From Sphingosinithalassobacter sp. CS137 (GTDB lineage Bacteria > Pseudomonadota > Alphaproteobacteria > Sphingomonadales > Sphingomonadaceae): a stretch of DNA of 64,000 nucleotides. A program made the translations under genes and the position numbers. The stretch covers positions 620,001 to 684,000 of the forward strand of contig NZ_CP060494.1 of the NCBI RefSeq assembly GCF_014334115.1, given 5' to 3'. Within the stretch, counting starts at the first letter, position 1. Each line of letters starts with the position of its first letter. Shown piece after piece: positions 40,205 to 49,700 of this stretch. The notes under the pieces were generated by a model that saw nothing but the letters and a program-made list of their open reading frames with translations, had not been told where the DNA came from and made no database searches.

Positions 40205-41443
40205 TCAGATCCGCACGCCGGCAGCGGTGCCCCAGGTCGCGCGCCACTTGGCCTTGACCAGCATCAGCCCGACGAGCGCGACGATCGCCAGCCCCGCGAA
40301 GACCAGAAAGCCGGGCGCAAAGCTGCCGGTCCACTGCTTGGCCAGCCCCAGCGACGAGGCGAGATAGAAGCCACCGATCCCGCCCGCCATCCCGACCAAA
40401 CCGGTCATCACGCCGATCTCCGCCGCAAAACGCTGCGGCACCAGCTGGAACACCGAACCATTGCCGGTGCCGAGGGCGAGCATGCCGATCACGAACAGCA
40501 TCAGCGCAGTGACGAAATCGTCCGCCAGCGCAATGCCGACCAGCGCGAAGGCGGCAAGGATGAACACGGCGGTCAGCGCCTTGACGCCGCCGATCGCATC
40601 GGCCAGCGCGCCGCCCATCGGCCGCACCAGCGACCCGGCGAACACGCACGCCGCGGTGGCATAGCCTGCCTGTATCGTCGTGAGCCCGAAGCGGTCGGTG
40701 AAATAGATCGGCAGGCTGGCGGCGAGCCCGACGAACCCGCCGAACGTCACCGAGTAAAAGCCCATCAGCCACCAGCTGTCCGCAGCCTTGAGCGGCTGGA
40801 AATAGTCCTTGAGCGACTTGGGCGCAGGGCGGCCCGGCGCATCCTTCGCCATGAACACATAGGCGACCAGCACGATCGAAAGCGGAATGCAGGCGAGACC
40901 CAGCACGTCGTTCCAGCCGAAGGTCTTGGCAAGGCCCGGCGCAAATAGGGCGGCGAGCACCGTGCCCGAATTGCCCATTCCGGCCAGACCCATCGCCTTG
41001 CCCTGATGCTTCGGCGGATACCAGCGGCTGGCGAGCGGGAGCGCGATCGCGAAGCTCGCCCCGGCAAAGCCAAGGATCACGCCCAGCGCGAGCGTGCCGG
41101 CAAAGCTGGTCACCCCCATCGCCCAAGCGGTGAACAGGCCTGCGATCACGATGATCTGGCTGATCGTCCCCGAGTTTTTCGGCCCGATCCGGTCGACCAG
41201 CAGGCCATTGACCACGCGGAGCAGCGCCCCGGCCAGCGTCGGGACAGCGACCATCAGCCCCTTTTCAGCGGGGGTCAGCGCCAGCGTCCTGGAAATCTCC
41301 GGCGCGAGCGGTCCAAGGATCACCCACACCATGAACGCGAGGTCAAAATAGAGGAACGCTGCGATCAGCGTCGGCCTGTGCCCGCTTGACCAGAAGCTCG
41401 ATTGCGAAGTGGACGCCTCCGCGTTGAGAAAGCCTGTTGCCAT
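40205..41443 (-). CDS. narK: Nitrate/nitrite transporter (NarK/NasA-type MFS)
   Basis: A 412-residue major-facilitator transporter with about twelve membrane segments. It contains both nitrate signature regions: G-V-I-L-G-F-A-G-A-S-F-A-I-A in segment 5 and G-M-A-G-G-I-G-G-F-Y-L in segment 11, plus G-N-S-G-T-V-L-A-A-L-F-A-P. I chose the ATG at 41443 because upstream sequence is the leader RNA with its terminator. It should import nitrate and possibly export nitrite. First structural gene after the NasT-controlled leader. Confidence 0.94.
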   Translation of the reverse strand: MATGFLNAEASTSQSSFWSSGHRPTLIAAFLYFDLAFMVWVILGPLAPEISRTLALTPAEKGLMVAVPTLAGALLRVVNGLLVDRIGPKNSGTISQIIVIAGLFTAWAMGVTSFAGTLALGVILGFAGASFAIALPLASRWYPPKHQGKAMGLAGMGNSGTVLAALFAPGLAKTFGWNDVLGLACIPLSIVLVAYVFMAKDAPGRPAPKSLKDYFQPLKAADSWWLMGFYSVTFGGFVGLAASLPIYFTDRFGLTTIQAGYATAACVFAGSLVRPMGGALADAIGGVKALTAVFILAAFALVGIALADDFVTALMLFVIGMLALGTGNGSVFQLVPQRFAAEIGVMTGLVGMAGGIGGFYLASSLGLAKQWTGSFAPGFLVFAGLAIVALVGLMLVKAKWRATWGTAAGVRI

Positions 41444-41472
41444 CGTCTCAGTCCCCGAATGCGACCGGCACG

Positions 41473-41517
41473 AAAAAAGCCGCCAGAACGGCGACCATTC
41501 GGGCGCGTCCTGGCGGC
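41473..41517 (-). terminator. Attenuator terminator in the narK leader
   Basis: On the minus strand GCCGCCAG (41517-41510) and CTGGCGGC (41486-41479) form an 8-bp GC stem with further pairing in a 23-base loop. Six T follow (41478-41473), just 30 bases before the narK ATG. A terminator placed between promoter and first gene, beside nasS-nasT, is the expected antitermination target. Confidence 0.8.
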
Positions 41518-41603
41518 TTCGTTGCCTGTTGAGGTTGAAGGAGCCTGCGCCCCGACCCGTTGCGGTCCGCTCCCTCCATTGGCAGCGACGCGCATCAATC
41601 TTT

Positions 41604-41619
41604 CCGGCATCTTTGCCGT
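41604..41619 (-). promoter_or_regulatory. ANTAR-type hairpin with hexaloop in the narK leader
   Basis: On the minus strand CGGC-AAAGAT-GCCG forms a stem with a six-base loop that has A in position 1 and G in position 4, the pattern ANTAR proteins bind. It lies upstream of the attenuator at 41473-41517. The usual second hexaloop hairpin was not clearly found; GACC-GCAACG-GGTC near 41560-41573 has a six-base loop but not the A/G pattern. Confidence 0.55.
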
Positions 41620-41697
41620 ACACACAGAAAGCTGAATGATTCGCTTCGCCCGCGCAAGCCGAATCTTCGCAAGTGCAATATTTTCAGGTGCGGCGTA

Positions 41698-42894
41698 TCA
41701 AGGAAGGCTGGCGAGATATCCGGCTATGTCCTCGGGATCGAACGACTTTCCATCGAAGAAGCGATCGGCGCCAAGGGTCAGCCGCCCCTGCACTGATCCC
41801 ACCCCGACCGGCGAGTCCAGCCCGCCCTCCAGCTTTGAGCTGGCCCCCGGCAAGGGTGCGCCCGATCCCAACAGCGCCTGGCGATAGAGGTCCGGGCGGA
41901 ACACCTGCGTCGCGGTCGCTGCGGCTGCGTCCGAATAGCCGGTCCCGTCCCATCGCGTCATCTGGGCGTAAAGCCACGCCGCCTGGCTGCGCCAGGGGAA
42001 GTTCGCCGCTTCGCGATACTGGAACATGAAATCGGGATAATGGACCGGCGCGCCTCCCCGGGTCAGCCGCAGCCGATCGGTGATCGCGCGCAGCACTGCA
42101 TCGGGTGAGGCATCGAGATAGTCCCCGCGCGCGAGGATGGCGGCATTCGGCTCGGCGTTGGCCGGATCGACGAAATGCGCCGCAGCGGCGTGGAGCGCGC
42201 GGACTAGCCGCAGCACCGCATCGCGCCGCTCCTCTACGACGGCGCTGCGCATCGCGAGGACCTTCTCCACCCCGCGCCGCCAGATCTGCGCCGTGGCGAG
42301 CGCGATCCGACCGACCCCGCGATCGACCGCGATCGAATTCCACGGCTCGCCGACACAGATGCCGTCGACCTCGCCCGCCGCCAGCGCATCGGCGGCGAAG
42401 GGTGGGCTGGTGACGACGATATCGACATCGATGTCGGGACGGATCCCCACTCCCGCCAGCCAATAGCGGAGCATATAGTTGTGGCTGGAATAGCGATGCA
42501 CGACGCCGAAACGCAGCCGCCGCCCGCGCGCGACCTGCTTCAGCGCTGCACCGATCGCCACTGGATCGCCCAGCGTATCGCTCAAGCCCACTGCATCGGC
42601 CAGCGCGGTCGAGAAGGTCACGGCATTGCCGTTGAGCCCGAGCACGAACGGAACCGCCATCGGTACCGCCGGTCGCCCCCGCCCCAGCGCCGTCGCGATG
42701 GCGAGCGGCGCGACCATGTGAGCTGCATCGGTATGACCGTAGAGCAGCCGGTCGCGTACCGTCGCCCACGTCATGTCGCGGACAAGTTCGAGCCGCAGCC
42801 CCTGCGCCTCAGCAAAGCCGAGCTCGTGCGCCAGAATCGGAAGCGCCGCATCGACCAGGGGCAGGAAGCCGATCCGCATCGTCTCGTCGGTCAC
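41698..42894 (-). CDS. nasS: Nitrate/nitrite sensor NasS (NrtA-like, no signal peptide)
   Basis: A 398-residue periplasmic-binding-protein fold of the NrtA/CmpA family (RIGFLPLVDAALPILAHELG..., H-R-Y-S-S-H-N-Y-M-L-R-Y-W, G-E-P-W-N-S). It has no signal peptide or lipobox, so it stays in the cytoplasm, as in NasS, which holds NasT until nitrate or nitrite binds. GTG start at 42894 lies in a GTGA overlap with nasT; ATG 42879 is the alternative. I call it NasS rather than a transporter subunit because no ABC permease or ATPase is nearby. Confidence 0.9.
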   Translation of the reverse strand: MTDETMRIGFLPLVDAALPILAHELGFAEAQGLRLELVRDMTWATVRDRLLYGHTDAAHMVAPLAIATALGRGRPAVPMAVPFVLGLNGNAVTFSTALADAVGLSDTLGDPVAIGAALKQVARGRRLRFGVVHRYSSHNYMLRYWLAGVGIRPDIDVDIVVTSPPFAADALAAGEVDGICVGEPWNSIAVDRGVGRIALATAQIWRRGVEKVLAMRSAVVEERRDAVLRLVRALHAAAAHFVDPANAEPNAAILARGDYLDASPDAVLRAITDRLRLTRGGAPVHYPDFMFQYREAANFPWRSQAAWLYAQMTRWDGTGYSDAAAATATQVFRPDLYRQALLGSGAPLPGASSKLEGGLDSPVGVGSVQGRLTLGADRFFDGKSFDPEDIAGYLASLP

Positions 42895-43472
42895 GGCAAG
42901 TCCCCCATCAGTGCCTCGGCCGTGACGATCGCTTCCGCAATTTCCACGATCCGGCGGCTCGTCCGCATCGCCTGTCCGCGCAGCAGCGCATAGGCGGCGG
43001 GCTCGTCGATCCCGCGCTTCTTCATCAATATCGCCTTGGCGCGGTCGATCGCCGCGCGTTCGGCCAGCGCATTCTTGGCCGCATCGAGTTCGCGCTGGAG
43101 CCGCGAAAACGCCTGGAATCGTCGTACCGCCAGATCGACCACCGGCTTGATTCGCTGCTTCGAGAGCCCATCGACGACATAGGCGCTGACCCCGGCGTCG
43201 ATCGCCGCGCCGGTCGCCTCGGCATCGCTCTGGTCGACGAACATCGCGATCGGCCGGTCGAGCGCGCGCGACATGGCGAAGCAATCCTCGAGTTGGTCGC
43301 GGCTGGGGTTTTCGAGGTTGATCAGCACGACCTCGGGCTGCGCCGCCTCGATCTGCGCGGCGAGCGGCCCGTTCGGGTCGATGAGCACCAGATCGACCAG
43401 CCCCGCCTCCCGCAAGCCATCGGAGATGATCGCGGCGCGCGTTGAGCTCGTGTCGATGATCGCGATCCGCAT
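42891..43472 (-). CDS. nasT: ANTAR antiterminator NasT
   Basis: A 193-residue RNA-binding antiterminator. Residues 1-120 are a receiver-like domain (MRIAIIDTSSTRAAIISDGL) in which the phospho-acceptor position reads L-I-N-L-E-N, with Asn instead of Asp, so it is not expected to be phosphorylated. Residues 128-190 are the ANTAR domain (A-L-A-E-R-A-A-I-D-R-A-K-A-I-L-M-K-K-R, then A-Y-A-L-L-R-G-Q-A-M-R). It should bind the narK leader and stop the attenuator forming. A -10-like TATTAG ends six bases before the ATG. Confidence 0.93.
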   Translation of the reverse strand: MRIAIIDTSSTRAAIISDGLREAGLVDLVLIDPNGPLAAQIEAAQPEVVLINLENPSRDQLEDCFAMSRALDRPIAMFVDQSDAEATGAAIDAGVSAYVVDGLSKQRIKPVVDLAVRRFQAFSRLQRELDAAKNALAERAAIDRAKAILMKKRGIDEPAAYALLRGQAMRTSRRIVEIAEAIVTAEALMGDLP

Positions 43473-43478
43473 GCCGCG

Positions 43479-43484
43479 CTAATA
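43479..43484 (-). promoter_or_regulatory. -10 box placed for leaderless nasT mRNA
   Basis: TATTAG on the minus strand ends six bases before the nasT ATG, so transcription would start at or next to the A of ATG. No ribosome site precedes the ATG. The -35 (TGGTGC, 17 bases upstream) is poor. Confidence 0.35.
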
Positions 43485-43577
43485 TGCAAGCGCGCACGAC
43501 TGCACCAGATGGCTCCTCGCACCTACGCCTGTCCTCGCGCTCGTTCGGCCTGCTCAGATGGCCTTCATCGAAGATGA

Positions 43578-43742
43578 GGCCGTCAACAGCCGACGGGGAT
43601 GCTCGACGCGACGGCGCGCTCGCTGATCGCCGTGATTCGAGACGCGGTGGGGCGGTATCTCGCGCCCGTCACGGCACTGTTCAGCCTGCCGGTCACCTTC
43701 CTAATGTCGAACCACGCTTATTATTTCGGCTTTGTGCCCGTC
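43578..43742 (+). pseudogene. Fragment of a CitMHS-type citrate transporter
   Basis: The plus frame from 43578 reads Q-P-T-G-M-L-D-A-T-A-R-S-L-I-A-V-I, then Y-L-A-P-V-T-A-L-F-S-L-P-V-T-F and L-M-S-N-H-A-Y-Y-F-G-F-V-P-V. This matches the segment of CitMHS transporters around F-T-F-F-M-S-N-D-A-F-Y-F-G-V-L-P. A stop lies just upstream (43575) and the homology ends where the adhesin's 3' end begins. About 50 of roughly 430 residues remain, so it is a broken relic. The family call is from memory of that motif. Confidence 0.65.
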
Positions 43743-43746
43743 CCAC

Positions 43747-46700
43747 TCAGGGCAGCGCCGACACCGACGTCGGCAGCGGCGGCGCGGTGAAGCCTCCGGC
43801 GATCGCGCCCGAACCACCGGTGGACACGTTGATCTTGGTGGGATCGTTGAAGCCGTTCGCATCGTCGAGCTCGGACCCGTTGTTCGCGCCGGTGGCAAGC
43901 ATCTGAGTCAGCTGGATTTGGCCGTCCCGCACCCGCAGGCGCATGAACTGTCCATTGCCAGCCTGGCCAAGGATGTTGGCGAAGCCGTTGCCAGTCATGT
44001 TGACGCGGATCGTCGGGAACACGCCCCCCGAGACCTGGTTATCCTGGATCTCGATCGCGCGGCTGTTGATGTCGGAAAACACGTTGTTGACGATCGTCAG
44101 GTTGGTCGTTCCGCCGCTGGTCGGGACGCCGGAAAGGCCCACGTTGACCGAGAGGCCCGGAGCGCCGGTCGCAGTCCCGCCGGAGCCTGTCCCGAGATTC
44201 CGGATCATGTTGCCGCTGATCAGATAGGTTGCGTTGACCGCACCTTCGTTGGAAATGCTGATGCCGTTCCCGGTACGCGATCCCGACCCGGCGACGCCCG
44301 CCGCGCCGATGACGTTGTTGACGATCGTGCCGTTCACCGTGCGACCGAACGGCCCGTTTCCATTCTGGAAGTCGCTGATCGCGTGCGAGCGGTGGCCGGT
44401 GAAGCTGTTCCCCGCCAGATTATAGGTCAGGCTGGACGAGCCGGGGCCGGTGGAAAGGCTGACGCCGGCATTGTTGTTGGTGAAGGTCGACCCCGTGACG
44501 ATCGCGGTCGTGCTCACCCCCGTCGTATCGATGTGCAGTCCGGTGCCGGTAATCGTGGCCGGCGGCGTGGTCGGATTGAAGTTCCCGGTGAACGAGGTGT
44601 TCGTGACCGTCATTCCCATCGTTGCCGACGCGCTGCCCAGGAAATTGAAGAGATTCCCGTGCGGCGTGTTGGTGACGGCGGCCGCACTCAGCGTGCTGTC
44701 GATGACCTGGAAGTTGGTCAGCGTGCCCGCGGTGTTCGAGATCTGAACCTCGAACTCGTAATTGTTTTGGATCGTCGAGTTGAGAATGCCGGTCGGCCGG
44801 GCACCGTTCGACGCACTGCCGCTGAGATTGCTGATGTTGATGCCCGAATGATCGACGGCGGCGTTGCTGCCGTTGCCGCTGATCAACATCCGGTCGATCA
44901 GGAAACCGTCGACGAGCGTGCCGCCGATGCCGTTCCCGTTGTTCCCGGTGATGTTCATATAGGACAGCCGCACGGCCGCCGTACCCAGCAGGGCGATGCC
45001 GTCACCCGTGCTGTTCGCGATCGTGCCGCCCGAGCCCGAGGTGGTCGTGCCGGTAACGGTCAGCCCGCCCGCTGTGCCGGTGTTGTTGAGGAAGATCCCG
45101 ATCGACGCGCCGTTGGACGAGATGCTCTGGAAGGTGAGTCCCGCGGCGCCGATTTCCGTATTCGACACCTCGAGCGCGCGGCCGGTGGTGCTTGTGATCG
45201 AGTTGCCACTGCCTTCGATGGCAAGCGTTCCGCCCCCCGAGGCGATCAAACCCGCGCTGGCGGTAGTGTCGATATCCAGCCCGCCGTTGATGAAGCGCAT
45301 CACCGTGCCGGCGTTGGTGGTCAGCAGCACCGCATTGTTCTGGTTGCCGGTGTTGATCGCCTTGCTCGCGCCGGAGAAGGTGAATGTGCCGCCGCCGTTG
45401 TTGAGGAGGTAGATGCCTCCGCCGGAAGGACCGACAAGTCGCGTCAGATTACCGCTGAACGTAACATCGCCGCCGCTGTGCCCATTGCTCTGGACCAGCC
45501 AGCCGCCGCTGTCCTTGGTGATGCTGGCGGCAATATCGACCGCTCCGGTGCCGCCGCTGATGTTCACGCCATTGAGGGTCGGATCGTTGACGCCGCCGAT
45601 CGCGCCGCCGTTGATCGAGACGCTGTTCCCCGACGAGACGAGGTTCACCCCGTGCGCGGCGGTGTTGTTGATCGTGGCGCTGCCGAAGGTCACGGCGCCG
45701 TTGCCGGTCCCGTTCACTTCGATGCCATCGTTGCCGGTATTGGCGATCGTGGTGGCGCCGAAAGCGATTGTCGCCGCCGAATTGCCGCCGATGAAGATGC
45801 CGTCGGCAGTCGCGCCGGTGGTGCCGGCGATCGTGGTCGCGCCGGTCACCCGGAACGTGTCACCGTCGAGATTGGTCAGGTTGATCGCGGTTCCGTTGGT
45901 CGCACCGCTGCTCGATAGCGTGGCGAAGGTGATGTCCGCGGCGCCTGCACTGAGCCCGGTGATATCGAGGATGCGGCCGGTCGCCGTGGCGATGCTGTTG
46001 CCGGTCCCCTGCACCGTCAACGTGCCGCCATTGGTCGCAACGATCCCGGTGCCGCTGGTGGTCGTGATCGAGAGGCCGCCGCCGCCGCCTGCCGGGGCGA
46101 AGTTGATCGCGCCGGTGTTGTTGGTCAGCGTGACCGCGGTGTTCCCGCCGGTGTTCAGAGCGAGCGTCTGGCCGGTGAAGTTGACCGTCCCCGCGCTGTT
46201 GCCGATCACAATCCCGCCGCTCGTGCCGTTCGCAGCGACGTTCCCGGCGAACGTGACGATCCCTGCCGTGCGGCCGTTCACCGCAACGACGTTGCCGGCG
46301 TTGCTCTTGCTGAGCGCCGCGCCGATCGTGACCGCACCGGTGCCTCCCGAGATCGACACGAGGTCGCCGACCGCACCGCCGATCGATCCGCTGGTGATCG
46401 AGAGGCCGTTGGCCGCGCCGGCCATCCGGACACTGCTGCTGCCGGCGGCGCTGATCGCGACCGAGTCGAATGTGATCGTGCCGGTTCCCGCGCCGGCGAT
46501 ATCGATGGCGTCTCCGCCGATGCCGGCTGCGGTGTAGGAGCCGAAGCTGAGGTTCGCGTCCGTTACTCCGGCGACGGAGATGCCGTCATTGGCGGCGCTG
46601 GTGCCCGCAACGCTGGTTGAACCGGTCACCGCGAAGCTGGTGCCGCCGAAGTTGTTGAATCGCAGCGCCGCCGAACCAACCGTGCCGGTGCTCGCAAGCG

Positions 46701-49700
46701 TGGCGAAGGTGATGCCGCCGGTTCCGGCGGCCACCGTGTCGAGATCGACGATCCCCCCGGTGCCGGTCTGGATGCTGTTGTCGCTGCCGGTGACGATGAT
46801 CGTCCCGCCACCAGAGGCGCTGAAGCCGGTGCCGCTCGTGGTGAAGATGTCGAGACCCGTGCCACCGCCAAGCGGCGCGAACCGGATGGTCGAGCCGGTG
46901 TTGCGGGCCAGTGTCACCGCGGCGTTCGCCCCGGTGCTCAGGCCGATGCTCTGCCCGGTGAAAGCGACCGTGCCACCGCTGTTGTCGGTGACGCTGATGC
47001 CCTGGCTCGTGTCGGAGATGTTTCCGGACAGGGTGGCGGTGCCGCCGGTCCGGCGGATCGCCTCGACCGAACGTGCCGTCGCTCCGCTCGTCTCGATCGA
47101 GCCGCCATAGGTGAAGTTCAGCGAGTCGCCGTCCAGCAGCACACCGCGGCTGGTGGCCGTAATCGCGCCGCTGCTCACCGCGATCGATCCGGTGATCGCG
47201 CCCGTCGAGCTGCGGACGACCTGGATGCCGTTCGTCCCCGAAACATTTCCCGCGATCGCGAGGCTGAGGTCGAGCACCGCATTGTCGGCCGTGGCGTTGT
47301 TCACGGCGATCACGGTGCCGCTGCCGGTCATGATGCGGTTGTTCGCACCCAGGATGCTGACCGTTCCGCCTCCGCTGATGTTCAGTCCGACACCGCTGGT
47401 AGTGCCAAGCTCGAGTCCCGCCGCGCCGGTATCGAACACGACCGAGGAGCCGCTGTTGTCGATCAGCGACAGCGCAGCCGCCGTTCCGGTGCTGAGCGAA
47501 ACGGCACCGGTGAAGCGCACTTCGCCACCATGGCTGTTCGAGATCACGATGCCGCCGTTGAGCCCGTTGGTCGCGGTGATGCTGCCGGTCTGGAACAGGA
47601 CGTTCCCGGCGTCGTGATTGTCGATGTACACGGCGTTGCCGCCGGCGTTGGTGATCGACCCGCTGAAGGTGAGGTTGGCGTTGCTGTCGGCGAGATGAAG
47701 CCCGTTGCCGCTCGGCGCGGTGATCGACGTTCCCGTGCCGAAGGTGAAGCTTCCGTCCGAGCCGGAGAGGATGTCGATCCCCGCGTCGCCGCCGTTCAGC
47801 GTGCTGACGCCGGTGAAACCGTAGGTGCCGTCGGCATTGCTGAAGCGCAGGCCGCTGCCGGAGCTTGCGGAAATCGTGCCGCCAAAGAGCAGGCTGCCGC
47901 TGGTGTGGTTGCCCGTCACGTCCACGGCAAAACCGCCGACGTTCTGAGTCAGCGAGCTGGCCGCGTCGAAGGTGAAGCTGGCCGTGCCGCCGTTGATGGC
48001 AAGCCCGGCGTTCGCGCTGCCGCTGATGTCGACGTTCGTCGCGATGATCGTTCCGCCAGCGGCGACAGCGGAAAGGCCCGTCGCCGCTCCACTGATGCCG
48101 ATGTCGGCCAGCGTCGTCGTTCCCGAGACGCCATTGAGCAGGAGCGCGGTCGTCGCGCCGCTGCTGGTCAGGCTCCGAAGAGTGGCATTCGTGCCGCCGA
48201 CGAGGGTCAGATCGGTGGTATTGCCGCTGAAGACCAGATTCTCGATCAGCACGCCCGGCGCGTTCGTCAGGCTGATCGCCGAACCGGCGAAGCCCTGCAT
48301 CGTCAGGTCGCGAAGGACCATGTTCGATGCGCCCACGACGCCCGAGATGACGCCGTTCGTGACGCTGTTGTTGCCTGCGAGGTTGAACCCGACGAGGCTG
48401 TTGCCGCCGCTGCCCAGCGTCACCACGCTCGCACCCGCCCCGCTGGTGAGCGTGGCCGCGCCGCCGCCCGGATCGGCGATCGTCAGCGACGTGCTGGCGA
48501 GCCGGATCGTCGACGGGACCGTGAGGTTCAGCGAGACCGAGCCTCCGCCGAAGCCACGGATGCTCGAACCGGCCAGAAGCGCGAAGCTGTTGTCGCCGTT
48601 GCTGCCCGCAGCGCTGATCGCGCTCCCGTTGTTGACGAGGAGAAAGGTGTCCCCGGCGAGCTGTGCCAGCTCGGCTGCGGCGAGTGTCATCGGATTTGCG
48701 GCGTCGGCGCCCGAGCCGTTACCGCCCCCGACCGAGCCGTCGGAATCGATGAACACAGTCCGCCCGATACCGAAACCACGGCCCGGGCTGGCGGTGAACA
48801 CAACGTCCTGGAAGTCGTAGGTGCCGGCCAGCGGAGCGGCACTGGCATCGATACCAACCGGCGCGGAGATGATCGCTCCGCCATCGGTGGCGGCCTCGCC
48901 ATCCCCATAGACGAAGTTGGCGTTGCTGCCCGCATCAAGGAAGACGCCGGTGTTGACGCCGCTGATCGAGGGCGAGGCGCCCGCGACAGCGGAGGTGCCG
49001 AGCCACACGCTTTGCCCGCCCGTGGTTCCGCGCAGATCGACGCCGATGCTGGTGCCGGGCGCCCCGGCGTTCGTCACGTCGAAATCGCCGACGCTGATCG
49101 CCGCTGCCAGCGCGGCGCCATTCAGATCGAATGCCGTCGCGCTACCGTCGCCGAGCGCAACGTCGAAATCGGCGATGTTGAGCGCAGCGCCAAGGCCGCC
49201 CTCGACGTCGATGCCGCGCGCCGTGATCCCCTGAAGCGTCACGGTGCCGAGATCGATCGTTCCGCCGCCGGTCGACAGCAGCGAGGCGAAGCGCAGACCG
49301 GTTGCTGCGCCGGTGACGCTGATGGTGGAGAAGTTGAGGCCGCCGGCCCCGATCGTCGTGCCGTCGAGCAGCATCGCCGCCCCGGTTCCGCTGACGATCC
49401 TGTTGCCGCTTCCGGCGGCGACAAGGATGCCGGCGCCGTTCCCGACGATGCCCGATCCGCTCGTCGTTTCGATGTCGAGACCGCCGCCCGTGAAAGCAAG
49501 TGTCCCGGTGCCGTTCATGACGACGGCGTTCGCGGCCCCGGTGTTGAATCGCTTCGATCCGCCGGAGAAGGTCAGCGTTCCGCTGCTCGTGCCGTTCACC
49601 GAGATTCCGGTGCCACCGGAGTGGTCGACCGCACCGGAAATCGTGTACGACCCATCGGCGTTGTCGAACGTGAACGCCCCCCCGCTGGTGGTCGACGTGA

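Noticed and set aside
41640..41697. Sigma-54 or sigma-70 promoter for the narK leader (TTGCA, TTGATA elements)
   Set aside because: No GG/GC pair with the sigma-54 spacing and no good -10 at 16-18 bases from TTGATA was found, so the promoter remains unlocated.
41698..43497. Reading nasS as starting far upstream (599 codons) through nasT
   Set aside because: The upstream part is the wrong frame of nasT. The GTGA overlap at 42891-42894 and the NrtA-like N-terminus fix the start.
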